Shown one piece after another: positions 41,052-53,000 of a stretch of DNA of 64,000 bases (positions within the stretch are counted from its first letter, which is position 1; each line of letters begins with the position of its first letter). Source of the DNA: Opisthocomus hoazin (Eukaryota; Chordata; Aves; Opisthocomiformes; Opisthocomidae); NCBI RefSeq assembly GCF_030867145.1, contig NC_134427.1, forward strand, positions 10,377,001 through 10,441,000, written 5' to 3'. The position numbers and the translations under genes were made by a program. Below the pieces are notes generated by a model. It had not been told where the DNA came from and searched no databases. It saw only the letters and a list, made by a program, of their open reading frames with translations.

Positions 41052-44000
41052 CTGCAGGGGAAAGGGAGAGCGAGTCAGTCCCGCGTCTCATGACAAAGCA
41101 TGGCCAAACTTGTAGCAGGGTATTGATTAGAGCCCATCAGTTAAGATGGTGCTTCACAGCCAGTTAGTCAATTAAACCACTCAGCACACGGAGACAAGGA
41201 GCTTGACAGACTGTGTGCAGCTGGAAAACCTCCAAGCAGCACCCAGCCCCAAGACACTGGGCATCCTCGGCAAGAACAGGAGCAAGCAGATGGCATTATA
41301 GCACAAGGCATCAAGTAAAACCAAACCGTCCAGACAAGAAACGCCGGCAATGAAGAAGGTGGAGCAGGATTTCTGACCTGCCCTGGGACTCTCGGAACAT
41401 ACTTCAGCGTAAAACGTGGCACTGAGAAGGTCACCAAAGCAAAGAGAGAGCAAAGCCCAGAAGTGCTGTGTGTCTCTGAGGAGCAGGGAGCACAGACAGT
41501 GAAATGGCCCTCCCCGGCCAGGACCACTCACAAGGAGCCTCTCCCTGCTCCAAGCAAGCACATGGACAGGCCAAGAGGGGCCAAAAGAGCAGGGAAAATC
41601 GGGCTGCATCTGTAGTTGCTGAACAGTCTTCTCGGGTGCCTTCAGTTTTGTGAACAACCTAGCCACCATGGCTACAGGACTTTCCTCCCAGGTTATGCTA
41701 GATAAACCCAGGTGGCTGCCCCAACAACCTGTGTGTGATGTTAACAGCTTTGTGGCAGGGCTGCTGCAGGGTGCAAGGCGCCTGCTCCGTCGGCAATCCT
41801 CTACCTGGTTGGCCATGGCACGGAAGTTGAATCTCAGCAGCACCCCTTTGGGCTGGGGCTTGGCCGCCCGCGGCGGGGGCCTCTGGCTTCGCAGGAACGG
41901 GCGCTTGGATCCAGGCCTGGGGAAAACACAGATCTGCAGTCACTCAGGACGCTAAGGCAGCTCACTTCCTATCATCTGCAAACCAGCAAGGAGGAAACGA
42001 GAGACCTGCACGCCCCATACGTCCCATGGCATGTCTCACAGCAGCCTGGGGGAGTCCAAAGGGTGCCAGGAGAGCTGCTGTGCAGGCAGAGTTCCAGCAC
42101 TGGGGTCTGTGTCACGCCGAGGCTATCATGGGGTGCTGTCTGTGTCCACGACATGCCAAGTGCCCTCACCCACCCCTCTCTCTGCCCCTGGCTGGGTGCT
42201 GGTCCCGCAGCTGCAGCGGCTCAGCCCAGGGGTGAAGCTGCTCCCTTCCAGCCTCCGCGCTCCTCTGACACAGTGCGCGTGCCACATCCCTTTGGGACAT
42301 GCAGCATCTCCCCTGCGACACTCCACAGCGAGCACAACCAGCCAGCTGCTCCCAGGTGCTGCTGGTGCTGCCATTTCTCCTTACTCTGGATAACAAACGA
42401 GCCACATGGTAACTACCATCCCCTTTCAGCTATGCCAGGAAGGGAAGGAGACATCATTTGCTAACCATTTTGGGTCTGAACCATTCATTGCACGCTTGTT
42501 ACAGAAGAAGCAAAGCTGCAATAATGCTAAAGGGATTTGTGATGGCTTTTGTAGGGCTCCCATCCTAACAAATCTCCTCATTTACTTACATGCCGGTCTG
42601 GCCCGCCTGGGGATTAGCCACAGAAACCGTCAGAACTGCTCCAGGGCTGGGTTTTACTTGCCACCTGCCAAGACAGGGAGATGCATCCAGCTTCGACTGG
42701 AGCGTGAAAGAGCACGTCATGTTTGCAGCACACCTTTGGTCAGAAATTACCTTCTCATCCTTGGTGGTTTCCCTTCTCCATTAGCACCCATCTGCTGTGA
42801 AATATATTTAAAAAAAAAAAAAGACTTAAAGAATTAGCTCCCAGAAACAATGATTCCTTTTCCAGTATTTCATTTGGCATATCTGAATAGCTCTGTCCTT
42901 GCTTGTTGTCAAGAAATTTGCTAATCTTGGGTTTCCGGCTGTCACAGTGATCTGTATGGGGTGGCTTTACTTTGTCCTGTTTGTGCTGCTGTATAAGCTG
43001 CAAGGTTTACTTTTATCACCTGCTCAGGTTTTATTTCCCAGCTGCCAGAATATTAAGCTGCATTAAAAATTGCCTGTCCTGCAAGTACTTTCCTAGGAAT
43101 ATATTGAGTGTTAAAAGTCATCCATCTCTACCAGTTACTTTTGGAAGCAAAGATACAACTGGGCAAAGCCTGGTAAAACTGAAGGCTTGTCACCATCAGC
43201 AGGTTGCAGAAAAAAATGTCTCAATACTGACCCCTCTCTGAAAGTTGACTTTGGAGAACCGCTGCTGCATCCGCTTCTGCTGGAAGCCTGGTCCCCGATT
43301 TAGCAGGAAAGGCCTGCTGCTAAACGAGGAGAGAGACAAGGACACAGGTGAATAGGATGCCAGATCTCTCCTGGAGTTTAATGCTGAAATGTCTAACCCA
43401 GTGTGGCATTAAAAAGCAGTAGGAGAAGCAAATGAGGCTGTGTGTTACCAAGTTCAGCCCAACAGGTTTTTCCGCCAGCAAAGGATTTCAGAGGAACTTG
43501 TTTTTCTGCTCAAATGAAACAACAGCTTGTGTTTGTTCTGAACTCTGCTCATTAAAAAAAAATAACAAATCATGGAAGAAAACCATAGAAAAAAATCTGG
43601 TCAGAAGGGACCTCTGGAGGTCATTCAGTCCCTGCTCTACTCAGACCAGACAAAGACGGGATTGCGATGGAGCTTCCTTTCGAGCTCGGAGAACACAAAG
43701 ACCACACAGACGGGCACTGAGACCATGCCCAGCGCCCAGCAGCCTGCCTTCATCCCAGCTGCTGTGGCACAGTGTCTGTTCCTGCAGCCCCTCACCGGGA
43801 CAGACCCTCTCCCTGCCTATCCGTTATGGCTGGAGTCTATATTTCCTGCCTTCATGAAAATAAATGTTATTTCATCCTTCAAAAGTTTTCCTCAAAGTGA
43901 CAGAGGAAAAGTTTAATAAAAATACAAAGGTCACATTTTCCCTGCTTTCTAAAATAAAGTGACAGATCTAATAGCTGAATTATTAACTATCAGCACGAGG

Positions 44001-47000
44001 TTGTTTTATTTCCAGGTGCTTTCCTAACATACCCAGGGGTATTTTTCTCATGCTGCATGTGCTCACGGCTGTAGCCACTCCCAGCTGGCACAGACCGAGA
44101 GCAAAGCCCCAGGAGCTGCACAGGGAATCGCTGAAAACCAAAAAAGCCCAGAGTTACCAAAGATTTTACCTTCTCCCCAGGGCATGGTTGCTGGCAGTGG
44201 CTGCTCTGAATCTCTTGGGGCCTGGGGGTTGCCGTCGCCATCCCTCTGGCTGCCCACTGCTACTGCTCTTGGCAAAAGCATCGTTGTTCTTGTTGCCCTG
44301 AAAGAGCAGTGAGAGCTCAGCAGTTGCCACTCGTGCCGCAATCTCAGTGCACGAAGAGAGAGCGACCGCAAGCAACAGAACGCAACCATCCTTCCCTCCG
44401 CCGACTGCGGCTGCCTGAAAAGCTGGTGCATTTATTTAGCATTTTCTTTGGCGCTATCCAAAAAATTGGCTCTGGGAAATCCAGCCTGCTCCAAATTGCG
44501 GGTGGTGATTGCTGACACTGCGGCCATTCCCTCGCTGCTCCTGGACATGTTCAGCGCCGCTTGCGATTGCTTCAGATGGGGCTCAGCCCCGTGCTGTGTG
44601 CTCTGCTTTCCCTGAATTGTCATTCCCAACTGTTTTGCCTTTGCAACTTCTCCAGTCTTGCAACAGAAAAATCCTTCTGTGCAAGTGCTTTTTTTTTCCT
44701 CCTTTGGTGGAAACCAACTCGCTAAATCCGTTAAAACCTGGTCTCTTCCACGGTCTTTTGTACCTATGGCAGGAATATTCCTACCGAGCAGCGTCACTGT
44801 AGTCTCAACATCTGGACTCAGTACACACTGTTGTCAAAAATCAGTATGTGTGCCTCGGTTCCTGGACATGAAACTACAAGTACCACAAAGAATGTTTCAG
44901 TCTAATGGTGTAGAAATACAAAAAACAATTAGTCCATGGAGAGTAAATCTCGCACAAGCCAAGCATTACAGCTTTGCTCAGATTTCCTTTCAGTCATTGA
45001 CTCTTGCTTGTTTGGACATGTACATTGCTCGCTCCAAGCCCTGAAGCATGAAGCACATCAGAAGACCCCTCAGCAGTGCAGGTCCTCCTGCAGTTACTTA
45101 TACAGACTGCCACGGACTCTATCCCACGTATTTCTGAGGGACAACCACCATCACTGTTACTACCCACTAACTGAGACGTGTTTCCACATTCTTCCCACTT
45201 GGTTTATTTCTGCAAAATGGAAGCCACCATAGAATTATGCCACCTAGCAATTACTTATTACTTTCTGTTAACACCCACCCACACTCCCTATCTGAGTCAT
45301 CACAGTCTTTATTTTCAGGAATAATCACGCTCCACGCACATGCATGCTCAGTTTAGGGATCTCTTATTTATACCCCCAGGACACAGCCATTAAATGTGCC
45401 ATCATGTTCACCACTTTCTTCTAAAAGCTTACTGAGCATATGCGACTTCCTAATTCAGTGGATTTCCATCCGTGCAGAAAAAAACAACCCCCTCTCACAG
45501 AGCACTATCCGCACACTTGATTTCCACCTTCTATGCCAAGCCAGTTTAATACTAGCGATACCTAGAAGAAACCTGTAAGAATTACTTTAATGGTGAACAC
45601 TAGCTTCCTTCTCATCTCTTGAGTCTCAAAAATAACTGAAAAAACAAATGAAAATATTTCAATCTTTTTTTTTAAGCGTATTTAAGCAGAGACAAGACCT
45701 AAACATTTAAACTTGAAAAATGGAAAGCCATGAATGGAAAAAAAAAATGCATTTTACAGTGAAGCACGCGGGCAATCTGACCCACGACTGTCACAATACT
45801 GAGAATCAGTGTCTCTTGTGGGAATAACCACTTACTTTGTGAAAAGTATGTCTCTGAACCAAAGCCACCTGAAGCCAACAACAGTCTGTCCTTTGACTTC
45901 ACTGGACCTTGGAAAATGCTCTGGGCGGAGGACGAATAATGGTGAATCTTAACATATCTCCTCTAAATGATAATACTCAGATGAGATGACATGGAATTTG
46001 TTTTTATGGAAATATTTTTAAATATTTTAAAATACATTTTTTTAAATCTTTTTTGTAAAACCCATGAGAACTGATTCAGTAAAATTATGCCAAGTCATAA
46101 GCTTATAAAACCAACTGGAAAATTCCTATGTTATATGCATATGTGTCTGTACTCAACAATGCACACAAATACTGTGTACAGGCATGTAAAAGATGGTGCC
46201 TGTAAATTTTTTATGTAGATTGTTCTTTGGGGTGATCCAGGATCATAGAACCCAGCAGATTTCTACATGACATTTGAGAACAGCTGTACCTTCCTCACCC
46301 CCCCTACCTCTTGAGCCGATGGCTGGCGATTTAAAGGGCTCACTCCATTTAATGCGGCAGCTGCTCTTCTCCTGGGACCGGGCACAGTATTCCTGAATTG
46401 TCTCCAATTGTACTGTTGTTGTCCAAACCCTCTTCTGAAACGGCTGGGTCCTACAAAAATAAACTCTTATTTTAGCATCCTTCCAAACTCGATTTATGAT
46501 TGCAGTTTTGCAAATGGATTACAAGGTTAACTTAATATGATATAGGAGGATCTATATAAACAGTGATGCAAGAATCACATTAATTTATCCCAGAAAAGTG
46601 AATTCATTTTGCAGAATATTAAATAATTTATATTTCCAATGTCTCACTAACATTCTTATTATATGTAGGACTGACAAACTCATTACTTGATTTGAAAGAA
46701 TATAGAAGAGAAAAGCCTTCCACAATTCTGACTCCTAATAAAGGCAGGAACACTCACATCAGGAAACTTGTCAACCTGTTGTCAGAGCTCACATTGCTAG
46801 GAATTAACTGTGAAAAGGAAAAGCCTTTTTATACAGATACACAAGTGATTCAAGCATCCAGAAGCCAACCCCAAAGCAGCCTGGAACAGCTCTGAGTGCC
46901 CACATTACAGCACTTGATAAGTGAAGACTGGACCATAATATATATTTTTTTTTTTTTTTTTTTAGCTTGACATATCCCTACTTACTGCATATATTGAAGG

Positions 47001-50000
47001 CGGCACCTTCTGCTTTTTTATGTAACTGCACAGTACATACACAGCAACAGCTTATCTTGCATTTAACGCTTTCCCCTAAGCCTATTATGATTTTGAAGTG
47101 TGCCAAAGTGTCGACCGAGAGAAAAGCACTCCGTCAGAAGGAGGCACAGTGCATTAAAGCCTAATTACTACTCCATGTGATACACCTCTGTACTCATAAT
47201 GAAGTAGACATTTTCCGAGTCACTATACCAGCAAAACGTGCACATACACTCAGAGGGGTGCATAAATCAGGCATAAAGCACTGCATGGCAGAGGGCAGCA
47301 AGAGCGCAGTTAAACCCCTGCACCATATAGCAGAACCTCACTGACACAAACCACACAGCAGTCAGACTCATGTATTGATCCTATACCACTGATTCCTACA
47401 CCACAGCAATTTATAATGACTTGAAGCAATTAGAAATGAAGTGTTCTGAGGCAGCGGTGACACTCCTGTCAGGGGCCATCACCGCAGTGATTAATGAAGG
47501 CTCCAGCCCCAGGGTGTAACACCAGTCAGCGCCAGCATGGGCTGGTTACACTGGAATACAGGTGAAGACAATTTGAGCTGCTCTGGCTCTAAAACAAAAG
47601 GACACCAGGACATGCCCGTGGGCAGCACCTCCCAAACAGCACGTCAGGGTGCTTCGCTCCCTACGGCTGGGGGTGCTGGTTGGGAACACTCACAAAAATG
47701 CAATGCTGTTCACAAGCGCTCCGGGGCCAGCAGTGATTTTCTGTGCAAAGATGCCCTCTCACTGCAGAAGTGCAGGTGTGTAAACACTCCTCTCCTGACA
47801 AACACTTGAATTTTGGCAGTCTGTCTTTTTGACCAGATGTGGTCTCGCTGTGTTTAACAGCCCTTTTTTCTCCTCTTGGTTCTGTCCCCACGGTTGGTTT
47901 TTCCCTTTCTTGATACCTTCAAGAACCACCCTGGGCTTGCCGCTCTCTCTTGCCTGTTTGCCAGACCCCTCTCCTGGGGGTCACCAAGCTCTCCGGCACC
48001 CTGGAGAAGGCATCTCCTCTGCAGCGAGACAGACCGAGCTCAGCTGCTTTTCCCAGGTATTTCACTGGTGCAACGGGAGGGACCGATGCAAAAGGCAGCC
48101 CTGGCTAGAAAATCATGCCTGTCAGTCAGTTCATATTAGAGAGCCTCTGCTCAGCGGTGCACTCGGGCATGCTTCAGCCAGCATAAATAACTAACGATGG
48201 AGCCATTGGCCTCTGAGGGGTGCCCCGTGTACTCCAGCTGGGGACCAAGGCCTCGGTCTGTCACGCATATCCCCAAGTGTGACACATGGGAGGCTCCATC
48301 TCTGCAAAAAGTCTGCCAGATATTTATTAACAAAAGAACATTTCAGTAAAAACCCACAGCATCAGCAGCTGGAGAAGACCCCTGTCTCATTTGGGTGCAC
48401 GTTCAGAGACTGGTGCTGAGCACACCTGGCTTGGCCAAGGGGCACCTCTGCCCAGTAAGTCCAGTCTGGGGAGAAGCTCCAATGTCTGACAGACTCTTTT
48501 TCTGAGGAGATTTGAAATTCAAATTTCTTGCCATTAAAAAACATCTTTCCCCCACTGGGGAGATGGTTTAAGCCATATTCCAGGAGGGAGAACAGCACTT
48601 CGCTTGCACGAATTCTCTTGCCGGTTTAATCAGCGTAATACCCTTCTCCATGCTCTGTCATTACAGTGCTGGGCTGTTCTGATCGTCGTTTTGATAATGG
48701 TTATCACGTCTCAGCCCAGAAGGGACTGCATTTCAGCTGGGACCAAAGTGAAACAAGTCCCCGAAGAATTATAGGCTAAATTCCTAGTCGTGCTGAGCTT
48801 CCCAAAATTGCTGCTGGCATCAGCTCCACACACCATGGTGGGTCTCTACACTCGGCAGGGCTGAATTAAAACCTATGAAATACTAAGACTAGCACAAATC
48901 ATTCTATAAATGAACAGAGAAGTTCTCTTTTCTAAGAAATAGCTAAAAAAATACTTTGTTTGATTTATTTGACTCTGCGTGCAGTAGTGGCTTGAGTGCA
49001 GAAAAATACCAAAGCCTGTGCTTCTGACAGAAAAATCAATTTGCAAAGGGCAATTATCATCACTCTGTTTTGAACCAGAACGATTCTCAGTAAGGCAATA
49101 TGTGGTGCAGACCAAGAACATGAGAATGGGAGGTAGATCAGAGACAAGCAGGATCGCTCCCAGCAATCCCACTGTCCTGATGCGCCATTGGCACTCCATC
49201 GGGACTGCAAAGACATTGCTGCAAAAGTCACTAAAATCTTCAATGAAGTGATTTAGCAGTAATTTAAAAAAAAAAAAGCAAAATTTTTTTATAAAGATGC
49301 GTTTCGTGCAGCAGATTGCTTTGATTTTGTAGATAAAAGCCTGTAGAACCAAACACAGATTCGTGTATGATTACACAGTACTATAAAAAAACTCATCATA
49401 AAAATAGCATGGTTGGCAAAAGTGACAAATTAGCTCCAACAACTGAGCTATGAAAGACAGTTACTGAAGGGGTAATTTAAGTGTGTTCTGGGAAAAAGAG
49501 GATTAGGAAGAGGCATAATTAAAATATGCAAAGCCGACAGGCAATAGAGAATAGATATTAAGTCACTTTGAATTAGTAATTCATGACAGGGTGGAAGAGA
49601 GAGAAATGGATGAATTTATGCTCTGAAAGGGCCCTCATATTCCTTTGTTGCAGAGAGAAAAGCTATTTAGAGCCCGAATGCATCTTATATGCAGACAGGA
49701 ATTAGACAGGAGAAGTATTTAAGAGCTGTATTTTGTTACACAAACATGTTTTCCAATTTGGCAGGCTCCGCCATCCCAAGGCGCTCACCTACCTTGCAAA
49801 TTCCTCTGCATCCAGGCGCGGAAACGGGGCCGCCCATACCCATACGCCGAATTCCTGTTCTTGACCTGCTGCCTTCGCCCGTCACCTGCAGCGCTGGCAT
49901 CTGTTTGCTCTTTCCTGTGGCGTTTTATGATGTCATCTAGATCAAAATGGCAAAGGGGAAACCCATAAAACCTGCACTTTCTACCAACAGTGATTCCCCA

Positions 50001-53000
50001 CTTCCGCTGCTTGCAATTGTCCGCAGTAAAAATGGAGCTTGCAGTTCTGTGAGCTACGTTGGCCAGACAATAAAAGATTAAGCTTAGCTCAGAAAGTATA
50101 GGATCAATTTACTTGGCTCCTGAGGGCTGGAGATTAGAGTGCAGCAAATTATTTAAAAATATGCTACCACCCGGCACATCTCCACCATGTGCAGGACAGA
50201 GATTTCAGACCCACATCCCACTGACGGATCTGATCCTGCAGATTTCCCACAAGCATAAGGGCATATGTTTTTGCAGGGGCACCAGGAGCTCAGTGCCGGG
50301 CAGAGAACATTTTTTGAGAAGGTCTGATCTGGGAGGCTGTGGGACAGGTGATCAAAGCGGGGAGAATGGGCAGAAGCACCCATGGGTGCACCCACACTGT
50401 GACGGCCACTCCAAGGGCTGCCCCTGCCACACATGGGACAGGGGCACTCCCATGCAGGGGATACTTGCACCCCTGACATAACCAACAAAAAAGCTGTTCA
50501 AGTGCCATGCAAACACAAGTGGGATGAATGTCCCCCTAGCCCCTAAATTTGAAAAGGGGAGAAGTGAAGCTTGGTGCAATGAAGACTGCGACACGAGGGC
50601 TGCGGGCAAGGAATCTCACTTGTACGGGTCAACTGTAAAGAAAGGGGACAACAGGGTCCTGCAAACACTCATGGTTCACCAGGCGGTTCTACAGTTTCCT
50701 TTCAACTCCCATCTCCTGGAGTCAGCTACCTGCACGTCCCTCCTCAGTGCTTTAAGAAAACAAAGCAAGTTTCTAGCCCTTGGTGATAGAAGATGAAGCT
50801 TGAAGCCACAAATCCCCACAGCTCAAAACCCAGTAAGCAAACAGGTGTAACATGCACAACGAATATCAGCAGTACGTTGTATTTTAAGTGCCACAGTATT
50901 CAGGATCTGACTCTTGATTTTCTGACCATCTATCTGGAGTAAATGCTCCTGCTTAACTACTCAATAGAGCTAACCTAGAAACAGATGGATAAAGATGTAT
51001 CAACCACAGAGCAAGAACCTCCTAGCTTCTGCTGTTGCCTGGTGAAGCAGAGGGAGAACATCTCAACTACAAGAGGACTGTGCAGGCGATGCTGCCTCTC
51101 CCCTTGCAAAACTTGGGTTTTCCCGCATAGACCTGTGCACCGCACCGAAAGAGCCAGCTCTGCTGCTTCACGTTGAACACATCGATTCGATTTCCATGCT
51201 TGCCTCCAAGCCAGCAGCAGTAAGATATTTTGGGAACCCTGCACAGCTCTCTGCAGACAGAATGGAGGGCAACCAGGCAGCTCCTGTGCTGCTGCAGTAC
51301 GAGCGCCGGGACCGGGCACAGCTGCCTCTCACCTCGGAGTCCCCATCGCCGCCCCGCCACAAAAGGGGTATAAACCAGCCCGAATGCAGCAAAACGGACG
51401 CAGGATGTCCTGCCAACGTCTCCCCTCATCCAAACTGCTTACTAGGCAGCTCTGAACAGGTGCTCTGCTGAGATCTTCCATGAACTACGAGATGTTTCTC
51501 ACTTTCTTTGTAAGACACCATCCAAATGCGGTTCCCAAGGCGCAGAGCCTGTATGAAACAACCAATTATTTTCCCTGTGATTTAGACACTTCTGGTTTAA
51601 AACTGTATTAGAAGCACTGAGAAGATGACACAAAATTTCTCCCAAGGACATTCTGCCACTGTGCTTCATCAGTTTGGACCCAGCCAAGCATCCTGGATGC
51701 TTCCCTAGGCACTGCTGCTGTAACCAGCTGCACATGCCCTGAGCTGCACTGACGTGCTCTGTTTTACGACAGAGAGAGCACAAGGGACACAAAGGAAGGT
51801 GGTATTCCTGGCAGGGTTTTGAAAGCTCTTTCCCATCCTGAACAAGTGTTTTCATCTCTTTAAAACACGGCATTGGAAGTTGGGGGATCTGGACCATGCA
51901 CAAGCTACTTTTAGATGCAGAGGCCTGTGAAGAAACAGCTCAACGCCCCTCAGTTCTCAAGGAGTTGGTCTGAAATCAAGGGGATCTTGTTAATTCAAGC
52001 TGTTCTGATGAAGAGGAAAGGCAAAGGGACATCTCCTCATTAATTTATATTTTCCAATGATTTCTTCTTTTAATCTCAAATCTTCCAGAAAAATATTAGC
52101 AAGTAATAATGCCACATCCGTTAAGCTCCAAGTAGAACGTGTTAACTTTACTTTAACAAATCAGCGAGGAAAGAAGTGTCCAAATCAGGCCTTTTCCCAG
52201 GCAGTGGCTACTCCAGCTCCTTAATGAATCACTGGAGTGGAAGCACAAAAGTGCCATTAGCTTCCAAAGGGTGATCACCATGAACAGCACATCATACCTC
52301 CAGCGCTTGTCACTTGTCATTTACTATCAAGAAACTCCTGTGTCCAAATTAACAGAAATGCCAGGGAAAGCAAAGAAGACCAGATGTAAGAATACACTGC
52401 GTGACTGCTTTTGTGATTTCTCCATAAAGTCTGACAGAAAGAGCTCGCTGGGAGAGGCTGGGCGATGTTCCCGGTACGAATGCACCGATGTTCTCCGCTA
52501 AGTGTGCCTTTGGGACATGTGCTGTTTGGGGCACAGACTGCTTTGAAGCGTATCGACAACATCCCTGCTTGCTCTGCAAAGAGGTGGATGAAGGCATCCA
52601 GGGGTGGGCTAACTACAGTGTAAGGAAGAGCTTGCTGGGAACAGAAAGGCTGCCCGGTCTGTCACCTTTCAGTGTCTTTTTTTTGTTTGGGTACGAGTTG
52701 TTACTCTGCCTTTTGTGCCCATAAATATGATATGGGGTTAACAGACTAATGTAATGGAGTACCGCATGAGCTGGAACGGATCCTGAGAGGTCATTTAAAG
52801 TACCCCTATGCCCTCAAGATATAATTAGATCTACCAGGATTACTCTTCAGAGTAACTCCCCCTGTTTCCCGTGACTGCTAACTCAAGTAAGGCCCAACGT
52901 ATCTGAACGCACAGAACAAGCACCTGACGGGAAAAATATCAGTTCTTTACCAGGGCTCTTGTTTTCCAGTTCTGTCTTCTGCCCTGAGTAAAGTGTATCC

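Larger units (their letters stand above)
41917..44169 (-). other. Introns 4-7 of the UIF-like gene
   Basis: Short introns separate exons 4 to 8 (850, 437, 86 and 673 bases). Intron 6, between 42,665 and 42,750, is near the minimum for vertebrates. Intron 4 contains a CR1 3' fragment (43,582-43,650). A 13-A run at 42,810-42,822 is the pyrimidine tract of the exon 6 acceptor on the sense strand. Confidence 0.7.

Noticed and set aside
43232-43262. Alternative exon 5 donor (CAGCG|GTTCTC) that would join exon 5 directly to exon 7 in frame
   Set aside because: It is a very weak donor. The stronger GGG|GTCAGT plus the 44-nt exon 6 restores the frame with proper splice sites.
52770-52870. Possible second CR1-like stretch near GAGCTGGAACGGATCC
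   Set aside because: Similarity to the CR1 3' region is partial and not diagnostic; left unannotated.
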